A stretch of DNA of 64,000 nt from Devosia sp. GTDB taxonomy: Bacteria > Pseudomonadota > Alphaproteobacteria > Rhizobiales > Devosiaceae. The first letter of the stretch is position 1; every line of letters begins with the position of its first letter. This document shows positions 1-7,354 of this stretch, one piece after another. Under the pieces are notes generated by a model. The model had not been told where the DNA came from. It ran no database searches and was given only the letters and a program-made list of their open reading frames with translations. A program made the translations under genes and the position numbers. The DNA lies in assembly GCA_015234425.1 (NCBI GenBank), contig JADGNE010000033.1:62001-126000 (forward strand), read 5' to 3'.

Positions 1-969
1 GTCGAGCCAGCGGCCATATGCCGGGTCGATGATCGACTGATAAGCCACGTCGATGTTGTCGCCCGACCGGTCGGCGAAATCGGGGGGCGCGAAATAGGCA
101 CTGATCCGGTCGAGTTCTTCCTGCGGCAGGGTCAGCACGCCGCCGCGCACTTCGGCGAACTCGGCTTCCACCTGTCCCTTGATGCTTTCGAGACCTTCTT
201 CGTGCACGAGGATCTTGATGCGCGCCTTGTACTTGTTGTCCCGGCGACCATAGCGGTTGTAGACCCGCATGATGCTCTCGAGATAGGCGAGCAGATGCTC
301 GTTGGGCACGAAGGCATTGATCAGCTTGGCGATCATCGGCGTGCGGCCGAGGCCGCCGCCAACCCAGACTTCCCAGCCGATCTCGCCTGCCCCGTTCGCA
401 GCGGCCTGTAGGCCGATATCGTGGAAGCGAATGGCGGCGCGGTCATTTGGCGAGCCGGTGATGGCGATCTTGAACTTGCGCGGGAGGTAGGAGAACTCCG
501 GGTGGAGGCTCGACCACTGGCGGAGGATTTCCGCGATTGGACGCGGATCGATGATCTCGTCGGCGGCAGCACCGGCGAACTGATCCGTCGTGACATTGCG
601 GATGCAATTGCCCGAGGTCTGGATGGCGTGCATCTCGACCGAGGCCAGCTCCTCGAGGATTGCCGGAATATCCTTCAGCTTCGGCCAGTTGAACTGGATG
701 TTCTGGCGCGTGGTGAAATGGCCATAGCCGCGGTCATAGGTGCGCGCGATATGGGCCAGCTTGTGCATCTGGCGCGAGTTCATCGTGCCGTAGGGCACGG
801 CGATGCGCAGCATATAGGCGTGGAGCTGCAGATAGAGCCCATTCATCAGCCGCAGCGGCCGGAACTGGTCCTCGCTGAGTTCGCCTGAAAGGCGGCGCTT
901 TACCTGATCGGCAAACTGCGCGGTGCGACCCATAACAAAGGCCGCGTCGAATTCGTCATATCGATACAT
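1..969 (-). CDS. cysI: Nitrite/sulfite reductase, hemoprotein subunit (3' end outside window)
   Basis: Siroheme/4Fe-4S reductase that reduces sulfite to sulfide (or nitrite to ammonia) in the cytoplasm for assimilation. The visible 323 residues begin MYRYDEFDAAF and include the ferredoxin-like half-domain with the family signature FTTRQNIQFNWPKL and the SGNCIRN segment. The cofactor-binding cysteines near the C terminus lie beyond the window edge, so sulfite and nitrite specificity cannot be separated by sequence here. It follows cysG and a DUF2849 gene on the same strand, and its start overlaps the DUF2849 end by 14 bases, so translation is probably coupled. CysG makes the siroheme it needs. 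The truncation is a window artefact. Confidence 0.93.
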   Translation of the reverse strand, partial: MYRYDEFDAAFVMGRTAQFADQVKRRLSGELSEDQFRPLRLMNGLYLQLHAYMLRIAVPYGTMNSRQMHKLAHIARTYDRGYGHFTTRQNIQFNWPKLKDIPAILEELASVEMHAIQTSGNCIRNVTTDQFAGAAADEIIDPRPIAEILRQWSSLHPEFSYLPRKFKIAITGSPNDRAAIRFHDIGLQAAANGAGEIGWEVWVGGGLGRTPMIAKLINAFVPNEHLLAYLESIMRVYNRYGRRDNKYKARIKILVHEEGLESIKGQVEAEFAEVRGGVLTLPQEELDRISAYFAPPDFADRSGDNIDVAYQSIIDPAYGRWLD

Positions 970-1279
970 GACCGTCCTGATCCAGATGCTGGCGGTCGTA
1001 AGCCTGCCCGTTGAGAGTAAGAGGCGCGGTGGGACCCGCAGCCCGGATGCGTTCGCGCAGGCGGCGGGGCACGATCACCCCGTCGACCTGGTCGATTTCT
1101 TCGATTTCGACACCGACGATGCGGCCCGTCGCCTTGCTGGCGGCGATGGCGGCGTCTCGCCCCTCGACATCGTCCTTGCCGAAGAGGCGGGAGGCCTGAA
1201 GGTCCTCGCCCCAGACGCCATCGGCGCGCAGATAGACTGCCGCGCCCGAGACCAATTCATTGCCGGTGAGGATTTCCAT
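956..1279 (-). CDS. DUF2849 domain protein in the siroheme/sulfite reductase operon
   Basis: A 107-residue cytoplasmic protein beginning MEILTGNELVSG. It has no signal peptide or membrane segment. It matches the DUF2849 pattern of short alphaproteobacterial proteins found between cysG and cysI. The ATG at 1279 lies 5 bases after the cysG stop, and the 3' end overlaps cysI by 14 bases, so it sits in a tight operon. Its biochemical role is not known to me; position implies a part in sulfite reductase maturation, electron supply or regulation. An in-frame extension upstream runs over cysG and looks like a shadow, so the internal ATG is chosen. Confidence 0.85.
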   Translation of the reverse strand: MEILTGNELVSGAAVYLRADGVWGEDLQASRLFGKDDVEGRDAAIAASKATGRIVGVEIEEIDQVDGVIVPRRLRERIRAAGPTAPLTLNGQAYDRQHLDQDGHVSI

Positions 1280-1284
1280 ATGCG

Positions 1285-2679
1285 TTACGCTACCTTGAAA
1301 CTGTTCTGGGCGGCGGCCGCTGTTGCGGACCAGTCGCCTGAGGCAATGGCGCGACCAATCAGGATCACCGCCGGGCCATCGGGAAAATCGACGACACCGT
1401 GCGCCACGGCGCCGAGCGTGCCGGAATAATTGCGGCTGTCGGCGCGGCCGGCATTGACCACGATGCCGATGGGCAGATCGGCCTTCGCGCCATGAGCGAG
1501 CAGACGGCCGGCCGTTTCGGCCGCGATAGACTTGCCCATATAGAGCGCCAGCGTCAGGCCGGACTGTGCCAGCGCCGCCCAATGGGCGAGTTCGCCATCG
1601 TCCGCGCCATGGGCCGTTGCCATGACAAAGCCGCTCGAGACTTTTCGCAGTGTAACCGGCGTGGCGGTGTCGGCAGCCGCTGCCAGTGCAGCGCTCACGC
1701 CCGGCACGATCTCATAGGCAAAGCCTGCCTTTCGCAGCGCGGCGATCTCTTCACCAGCCCGCCCAAAAATCATCGGATCGCCGGACTTGAGCCGGGCCAC
1801 CTTCTTGCCTTCGCCAGCCAGGCGCACGAGGAGCGTGTTGATCTGCGCCTGGGTGAAGGAATGATGACCCTTGGCCTTGCCGACAGAGATCTGCTCGGCG
1901 TCGCGACGGCCCATCTCAACGACGGCTGCGGGAACAAGTTGGTCGTGAACGATAACATCGGCCTGCTGCAGCAGGCGCTGGGCGCGCAGGGTGAGCAGAT
2001 CTTCCGAGCCGGGACCGGCACCGATGAGCCAGACGACGCCCGCGCCCCTGCCCCCGGCGGCGTGGTCAGCCAGAAGCTGCTCGGCGGCATCGCTCCCTGT
2101 GCCGGCGGCAGCGGCGCGCTCAATGGCGGGTGAGGTGACGAGGTCTTCGTAGAAGCGACGGCGCGAGGGGCCATCCTGAATCAGGCTCTCAACCTTGTGG
2201 CGTAACCCACCGGCGAGACTCGCGATTTTGCCAATGCCGGGCGCAAGCAGGGCCTCGATCTGCGCTCGCACCAACCGCGCCAGCACCGGAGCATCGCCTT
2301 CGGTTGAGATCGCGACAGTGAGAGGCGCACGCTCGACAATGGAGGGCGTGTAGAAATCGCACTCGGCGGGCACGTCGACGACATTGAGGGGAATGCCGAG
2401 ACGCCGCGCTTCGGCCTTGGCCAATTCTGCGTCGGCGCCCTCTTCGGCAACGAACACAAGCGCCGCGCCAGCAATGTCAGCGGCGGTGATGGCGCGCTGA
2501 TGAAGATTGACCGGAAAGGCCGAAAAGTCAGCGGAGAAGTGTTGGGAGTAAATCTCTATCGAAGCAGTAGTCTTAGAAACCAGCCGGGCTTTGTTGAGGG
2601 CCTCATCGTCTCCGCCGACGATGATGATGCGCTTGCCCTTTACCTTGAAACTCAACGGAAATGTGTTGAGACTACTCAT
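1285..2679 (-). CDS. cysG: Siroheme synthase (multifunctional CysG)
   Basis: A 464-residue fused enzyme making siroheme from uroporphyrinogen III. Residues about 1-150 form the NAD-dependent precorrin-2 dehydrogenase/ferrochelatase, with a Rossmann motif IIIVGGDDEALNKA near 18-31 and the ISTEGDAPVLARLVR segment near 124-138. From about 215 it is the SAM-dependent uroporphyrinogen methyltransferase, with IGAGPGSEDLLTLRA near 219-233 and LKSGDPMIFGRAGEE near 297-311. The length matches the fused E. coli-type enzyme. It is first of three genes ending in the siroheme-dependent reductase. The start at 2679 is the first ATG with the expected N terminus. Confidence 0.95.
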   Translation of the reverse strand: MSSLNTFPLSFKVKGKRIIIVGGDDEALNKARLVSKTTASIEIYSQHFSADFSAFPVNLHQRAITAADIAGAALVFVAEEGADAELAKAEARRLGIPLNVVDVPAECDFYTPSIVERAPLTVAISTEGDAPVLARLVRAQIEALLAPGIGKIASLAGGLRHKVESLIQDGPSRRRFYEDLVTSPAIERAAAAGTGSDAAEQLLADHAAGGRGAGVVWLIGAGPGSEDLLTLRAQRLLQQADVIVHDQLVPAAVVEMGRRDAEQISVGKAKGHHSFTQAQINTLLVRLAGEGKKVARLKSGDPMIFGRAGEEIAALRKAGFAYEIVPGVSAALAAAADTATPVTLRKVSSGFVMATAHGADDGELAHWAALAQSGLTLALYMGKSIAAETAGRLLAHGAKADLPIGIVVNAGRADSRNYSGTLGAVAHGVVDFPDGPAVILIGRAIASGDWSATAAAAQNSFKVA

Positions 2680-2896
2680 AATGACCCTGTTTGAGAGATG
2701 GGCGAAAATAGTCCGATCGCGCTCCCCGTCACAAGACCTTGAAATTCAATAGCTTTTATATTTCCCTCGAACAGTCTTCCGTAGAATGGGGCGTGCGGGT
2801 TTTTGCCGGGCCCGCCAAAAGAATCTTTCGGCGCCGCTGGGATAGAATATTTTCCCGATAGCTTGATGAGGTCCGGCACAATGGAGGGGACTGGGG

Positions 2897-3346
2897 ATGA
2901 CCGGAGCGGTCAAACGCATGCTGATTGCGGGGCTCGCCATCATGGCAAGCGCGACGACCACTTTCGCGCTCACGCCGATGCCGCGTCCGCAAGTGGCCGA
3001 CAATATCGAAGCGGGCGTGCCGGAGCCGTTTGTGGGTCTTTGGTCGATGACCCTGCCAACCATGGAGATGGGAACGCCCGACGCCGATCTTGCCACGTGC
3101 GACCAGCCGGTGCGGATCGAGGCTGCCGGAGACGAGCACATCTTCTATCTCGGCCCAAATGACAGCGAGGCGGACGCGGCCATCGAACTCTCGCGTCGCG
3201 ACAATGGCACATATTGGGCGCCCATTGCCGGTGGGCCGACCTACTTCACCCTCTGGATCGATGAGGGCATGTTCTATCTCTACGATGCCATGCCCCAGAC
3301 CGAAGCGGACTGGGGCCGGCCATTTGTCTATCGCCGCTGCGATTAG
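2897..3346 (+). CDS. Small exported protein of unknown function
   Basis: A 149-residue protein with a clear Sec signal peptide (MTGAVKRMLIAGLAIMA..., cleavage probably near residue 25). The mature part is acidic, with phrases such as EPFVGLWSM and a terminal YRRCD, and two cysteines that could form a disulfide. I recognise no family. It is probably periplasmic. A GGGGA-rich ribosome site (gaggggactgggg) precedes the ATG. Its stop overlaps the stop of the convergent ferredoxin gene by a few bases (the shared ttag), leaving no room for a terminator between them. Confidence 0.75.
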   Translation: MTGAVKRMLIAGLAIMASATTTFALTPMPRPQVADNIEAGVPEPFVGLWSMTLPTMEMGTPDADLATCDQPVRIEAAGDEHIFYLGPNDSEADAAIELSRRDNGTYWAPIAGGPTYFTLWIDEGMFYLYDAMPQTEADWGRPFVYRRCD

Positions 3347-3663
3347 CCCTGGCGGGTCGGCACGTGGACGATGAGGCCATCGAGGTTTTCGCGAACCTTG
3401 ATCTGGCAGGAGAGACGGCTCTCATTGCGCACGTCGAAGGCGAAATCGAGCATATCCTCTTCCATCGAAGAGGGACCACCAACGGTCTCGCGCCAGGCGT
3501 CATCGACATAGACGTGGCAGGTCGCGCAGGTGCAAGCGCCGCCGCATTCGGCGACAATGCCGGGAACGGCGTTCATGATGGCGGTTTCCATCACGGTGGC
3601 GCCATTTTCGGCTTCCGTTTCAATGCGCTCGCCATTGGCGGTTACAAAAGTGATTTTGGTCAT
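3343..3663 (-). CDS. 2Fe-2S ferredoxin (adrenodoxin/FdxB type)
   Basis: A 106-residue electron carrier with a plant/vertebrate-type 2Fe-2S cluster. Ligands are visible as C40-x5-C46-x2-C49 plus C86, the adrenodoxin/ISC-ferredoxin spacing. An extra C44 lies inside the loop. It is cytoplasmic and may serve Fe-S assembly or a cytochrome P450/dioxygenase partner; no such partner is adjacent. A longer reading with 10 extra residues is possible, but MTKITFVTANGE at 3663 is the normal family start. It lies downstream of the methyltransferase and prfC on the same strand, 48 bases away, and overlaps its convergent neighbour by a few bases. Confidence 0.93.
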   Translation of the reverse strand: MTKITFVTANGERIETEAENGATVMETAIMNAVPGIVAECGGACTCATCHVYVDDAWRETVGGPSSMEEDMLDFAFDVRNESRLSCQIKVRENLDGLIVHVPTRQG

Positions 3664-3711
3664 GGTTCCCAGGATTTTCTGTTCCCAAGCCATATAGGGG
3701 CTCGGAGCGGC

Positions 3712-4884
3712 TCAGGAAAGGTCGAGCAGGCGCTCGAGATAATGCTGTCTTATACCGAACATGGCCTTCACTTCGGCAATGCGTGACAGTGTCGCTTCGC
3801 GCGACGGCGCCTTGCCCTTCTGAGCCACGATGAGATTGTTCTTCGGGGTATGGGCGTCCGAGACGAACTCGAACACTTTCGTGCGGTAGCCGCTGGCTTC
3901 GAGCAGCAGCGAGCGCAACCCGTCGGTCACCATCTCGGACTGCTTTTCGAGGAAGGTGCCGTGACGGAGGAGGAAGTCGAGGCGTGCGTCGCTCGTTCCG
4001 GCTTCGATTTCGCGTCGGATCTGCTTGTGGCAGCAGGGCGCAACGGCGATGAGGTCGGCCCCTGCCCTGATGCCCTGGAAGATCGCATCGTCGGTGGCCG
4101 TGTCGCAGGCGTGGAGCGCGATGACCGCATCGGCGCCGCTGGCATCATAGTCGAGAATGGTGCCGGCTTCGAACCGGAGGCCGTCAAAGCCGGACGCCTT
4201 GGCATTTGCATTGCCGTCCGTGACCAGCTGCGGCCGGAGCTCGACGCCGATGATCTCAGCCGACTTGCCGTTGCTGGAAAGGTAGTCGTAGAGCGCGAAA
4301 TCGAGGTAGCCCTTGCCCGCGCCCATGTCGAGAATACGCGGGTTGGCGGATTTCAGCCCTTGAATCAAAGGCGCAAAAATCTCGACCATCTTGTTGATCT
4401 GGCGGAACTTGTCCTGCGCGTCGGCGCGCACGGCACCGTCCTTGCCGGTGATGCCGAGGGCATGCAGCCAGGGCTTGTTGGTTTCGGTCAGCGGCCGGTT
4501 TTTAGTGCGGTCATGGCTGGCAGGAGCCGCTTCCCGGCCCGTCACCGCCCGGCGCTTGAAATAGACCTTGTCGCCCTGCTGCTCGAACTTGATGTCGAAG
4601 GCTGTCGTCTCAAGCTGCGCGCTGCGCCAGATCGTCCCGAGCCCTTCAGCAAGGAAGGCACGCGCCTCCTCAATCGAGAGATTCTTGGTGATGTCGCGCG
4701 TCTTGTAGCGGAACACAAAGCTCAGACGCTCGCCGGCCTTAATCGCGACTTTTCGCGCCTCAAAAGATTTGAGCTCGGCTTCCGGACCCGCGTAGCCGCC
4801 GCATTTGAGTTTCAGCAGAGAGCCGTCCGCAAAACTTGCGGAGACGGCCTCGATGAACTCGCCGATGCGGTCAGGGGCGCTCAA
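3712..4884 (-). CDS. SAM-dependent methyltransferase (Methyltransf_32-like)
   Basis: About 390 residues. The C-terminal half is a Rossmann methyltransferase with SAM motif ILDMGAGKGYLDFAL near 184-198, followed by ALHACDTATDDAI (257-269) and the cysteine-rich VAPCCHKQI (281-289), a pattern typical of the METTL25/Methyltransf_32 group. The N-terminal 120 residues are unlike a common domain and may bind the substrate, possibly RNA. The substrate is unknown. No ATG lies in a plausible place; a TTG at 4884 overlaps the prfC stop (ATTGA), giving translational coupling to release factor 3. That coupling hints at a translation-related target, which is inference. Confidence 0.85.
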   Translation of the reverse strand: MSAPDRIGEFIEAVSASFADGSLLKLKCGGYAGPEAELKSFEARKVAIKAGERLSFVFRYKTRDITKNLSIEEARAFLAEGLGTIWRSAQLETTAFDIKFEQQGDKVYFKRRAVTGREAAPASHDRTKNRPLTETNKPWLHALGITGKDGAVRADAQDKFRQINKMVEIFAPLIQGLKSANPRILDMGAGKGYLDFALYDYLSSNGKSAEIIGVELRPQLVTDGNANAKASGFDGLRFEAGTILDYDASGADAVIALHACDTATDDAIFQGIRAGADLIAVAPCCHKQIRREIEAGTSDARLDFLLRHGTFLEKQSEMVTDGLRSLLLEASGYRTKVFEFVSDAHTPKNNLIVAQKGKAPSREATLSRIAEVKAMFGIRQHYLERLLDLS

Positions 4885-6485
4885 TGCCGTTCCTTGGTGG
4901 TGAGGAAGCGGATCTTGGGCCAGTCCTGCTTGGCGCGATCGGCCCACCAGGCATTCTGGGCCAGAAACACCGGCGCGCCCGAACGGTCTTCGGCCATGTT
5001 GACCTTTTGGGCGGCGATGAAGCGGTTGAGTTCCGCATCGTCATCGCTCTCGACCCAGCGCGCCACTTCGAACCCGAGGGGCTCGAAGGTGATCGGCACG
5101 CCATATTCCTTGCCCACACGGCTGGCGAGCACTTCCAGCTGCAGCTGCCCGACGACGCCGACGATCCAGTCCGCGCCGACCATGCGGCGGAACACCTGGG
5201 TGACGCCCTCTTCCGAGAGGTCGGTGAGGGCCTTGGACATCTGCTTGGTCTTCATGTGATCGGTCAGGCGCACGCGGCGGATGATTTCCGGCGCAAAGTT
5301 CGGGATGCCCGTCACATTGATGATTGGGCCTTCCGTCAGCGTGTCGCCAACTGAAAGGGTGCCGTGATTGGGGATGCCGACAATGTCGCCGGCCACGGCT
5401 TCCTCGGCCAGTTCGCGGTTATTGCCGAAGAAGAACATCGGGTTGGAAACGGCCATGTCCTTGCCGGAGCGGACGTTCTTGAGACGCATGCCGCGTTCGA
5501 ACGTGCCGGAACAGAGGCGAACAAAGGCGATGCGGTCACGGTGGTTGGCGTCCATGTTCGCCTGCACCTTGAACACGAAGCCCGTCACTTTCTTGTCGCT
5601 CGGGTCAATCGGCGCCGGGATCGCCGGCTGAGGCCGCGGCTCGGGGCCCCATTCACCCAGCGTACGGAGCAGCTCGGCAACGGAAATGCCGCGGAGGGCC
5701 GAACCGAACAGCACCGGGCTCAAATGGCCCGCGTGGAAGGTTTCGAGATCGAACGTCGGGAGCATGGCCTGGGCCATTTCCAGCGTTTCGAGCGCGGTCA
5801 TGAACACGGCATTGTCGGCAAGGGCCGGCACGTCGAGAAGATCTTCGAGCTGCTCAAACTCGGCGATCGGCTTGCCCTGCGGGTTCACCACGCGCTTTTC
5901 GAGAAGGTCGATATAGCCGAAGAAATCAACGCCCATGCCGATCGGCCAGAGCACCGGGGTCAGGTCCAGCGCCAGCTTGCCCTGGATTTCGTCGATGAGA
6001 TCGAGGGGCGCGATACCCTCCCGGTCCACCTTGTTGATGAAGGTGATAATCGGAATGTCGCGCAGGCGACAGACTTCGAACAGCTTCTGGGTCTGGGCCT
6101 CGATGCCCTTGGCGGCGTCGATCACCATGATGGCGGCGTCAACGGCGGTCAGGGTGCGATAGGTGTCCTCGGAAAAGTCCGAGTGGCCCGGGGTGTCGAG
6201 CAGGTTGAGCGTCAGCCCGTCATAGTCGAAGGTCATCACCGAGGAGGTGATGGAGATGCCGCGCTGCTGCTCCATTTCCATCCAGTCCGAACGGGTGGAG
6301 CGCTGTCCGGCCTTGCCGCGCACGGCACCAGCCGACTGGATCGCGCCGGCAGCGGCCAGCAGGCGTTCGGTCAGCGTGGTCTTGCCCGCGTCAGGGTGCG
6401 AAATGATCGCGAAGGTGCGACGGGTGCGGAAAGGCTCAAGAGCGGCGCGAGGCGTGGCCTCGGCAACGGAATGCGATAGGGACAT
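4881..6485 (-). CDS. prfC: Peptide chain release factor 3
   Basis: A 534-residue translational GTPase that recycles RF1/RF2 from the ribosome after peptide release. The G1 loop SHPDAGKTTLTE lies at 29-40, with DTPGHSDFSED (G3) and FINKVDRE (G4) following, then the domain II and RF3 C-terminal domains. Length matches the family. The in-frame upstream extension is rejected because MSLSHSVAEA at 6485 gives the usual N terminus. It overlaps the downstream methyltransferase by 4 bases. RF3 is patchily distributed in alphaproteobacteria and not essential in most hosts. Confidence 0.96.
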   Translation of the reverse strand: MSLSHSVAEATPRAALEPFRTRRTFAIISHPDAGKTTLTERLLAAAGAIQSAGAVRGKAGQRSTRSDWMEMEQQRGISITSSVMTFDYDGLTLNLLDTPGHSDFSEDTYRTLTAVDAAIMVIDAAKGIEAQTQKLFEVCRLRDIPIITFINKVDREGIAPLDLIDEIQGKLALDLTPVLWPIGMGVDFFGYIDLLEKRVVNPQGKPIAEFEQLEDLLDVPALADNAVFMTALETLEMAQAMLPTFDLETFHAGHLSPVLFGSALRGISVAELLRTLGEWGPEPRPQPAIPAPIDPSDKKVTGFVFKVQANMDANHRDRIAFVRLCSGTFERGMRLKNVRSGKDMAVSNPMFFFGNNRELAEEAVAGDIVGIPNHGTLSVGDTLTEGPIINVTGIPNFAPEIIRRVRLTDHMKTKQMSKALTDLSEEGVTQVFRRMVGADWIVGVVGQLQLEVLASRVGKEYGVPITFEPLGFEVARWVESDDDAELNRFIAAQKVNMAEDRSGAPVFLAQNAWWADRAKQDWPKIRFLTTKERH

Positions 6486-6602
6486 GGAAGCGACCGGGCC
6501 TCGTGGGCGCCAGACTTGAGGCCGGCGCGAACGACTAAACTTTGCGCGCTCTATAAAAGAAGCCGCAAGCGCGGTCAAACACCGCCATCGTGAACGCGCA
6601 CC

Positions 6603-6998
6603 CTACTCTGGCTGTCCGGCCAGCAGTCGGGCGATGAAACCGCGCACGTCTTCGACAGCGAGCCCAAGGTCATCAATCTGTTCGACCGAGAGGTCCTGCC
6701 CGGCGCGATGGTCGCTTTCGAGCGCTGCGGCCATCTCCGAGATTGCCCAGGCGCCCACGCCCGAGGCGGCCCCTTTGATGGCGTGCAGGTTCATGGCGAC
6801 CTCTTCCGGCGTTGTAGCGTCCTGCAGCCGGCCATAATAGGTGGCGATGGTGGTATCGAAGAGCTGCAGAATTTCGAGCTCGAGCGCCTCGTCGCCGAGA
6901 CATTGCTTGGCCAGGTGGACGAGATCGATCGGCCGTAGCCTGCGCTTACGGCTTTGTGGCGTTTCCTCTGGCTGTGCAGCAGCAGTGTTTCGCGCCAT
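6603..6998 (-). CDS. Stand-alone Hpt (histidine phosphotransfer) domain protein
   Basis: A 131-residue protein with one Hpt four-helix domain. The phosphorylatable histidine is H72 in NLHAIKGAASGVGA, the conserved HxxKGxxxxxG motif. The first 22 residues are polar and basic (QSRKRRLRP), probably disordered. No sensor kinase or response regulator lies nearby, so it is an orphan phosphorelay intermediate. It is transcribed divergently from the giant GPR-like gene, with 356 bases between the start codons. Alternative: a two-component-independent Hpt-fold regulator, but the histidine is intact. Confidence 0.88.
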   Translation of the reverse strand: MARNTAAAQPEETPQSRKRRLRPIDLVHLAKQCLGDEALELEILQLFDTTIATYYGRLQDATTPEEVAMNLHAIKGAASGVGAWAISEMAAALESDHRAGQDLSVEQIDDLGLAVEDVRGFIARLLAGQPE

Positions 6999-7354
6999 CC
7001 TCGGCCTCCTCGCCAGTGCGAATACTCAGACCTGCGGGGCCCTTTGCGGCACTCAGCCTAGATCGCAGCGATGAACAGCCTGTTAAGCCACATCTTCGCC
7101 TTTGTTTGCCGTTCATCTCCCGCCCGTTTCCACGCGAAAATTAACCTTTCGCTAGGAAAAAGTTCGGTTTGCATCAAATTGAATGTAATAGTGAACGATG
7201 AACCAGCGCGCGGCGGCGAAGGTTCGGAACGGTGCGGGGCATTTGCATCGAATTGTTCCGGTTTGACCACGGGCTCCGAAAGGGGGCCGGGGTTAAAGAC
7301 TGCTCCTTAAGTCCGCCTTGTCGCTGTAGTGCCGACGCGAGAGTTGTAGAGAGT
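6999..7354. other. Divergent intergenic region between hpt and the giant coiled-coil gene
   Basis: About 356 bases without a convincing gene. The central part (about 7120-7200) is clearly more AT-rich than its surroundings and should carry both promoters. I could not assign a -35/-10 pair with confidence. A partial CtrA-like half site (TTAACC near 7141) is present, but its partner is poor. Confidence 0.5.

Noticed and set aside
5364..6479. Open frame antisense to prfC
   Set aside because: Rich in His/Gly/Glu with no domain; prfC on the opposite strand explains the region.
7120..7170. CtrA-binding site upstream of the giant gene
   Set aside because: Only one TTAA half is good; the second half at the proper spacing is CTAG, so the match is too weak to call.
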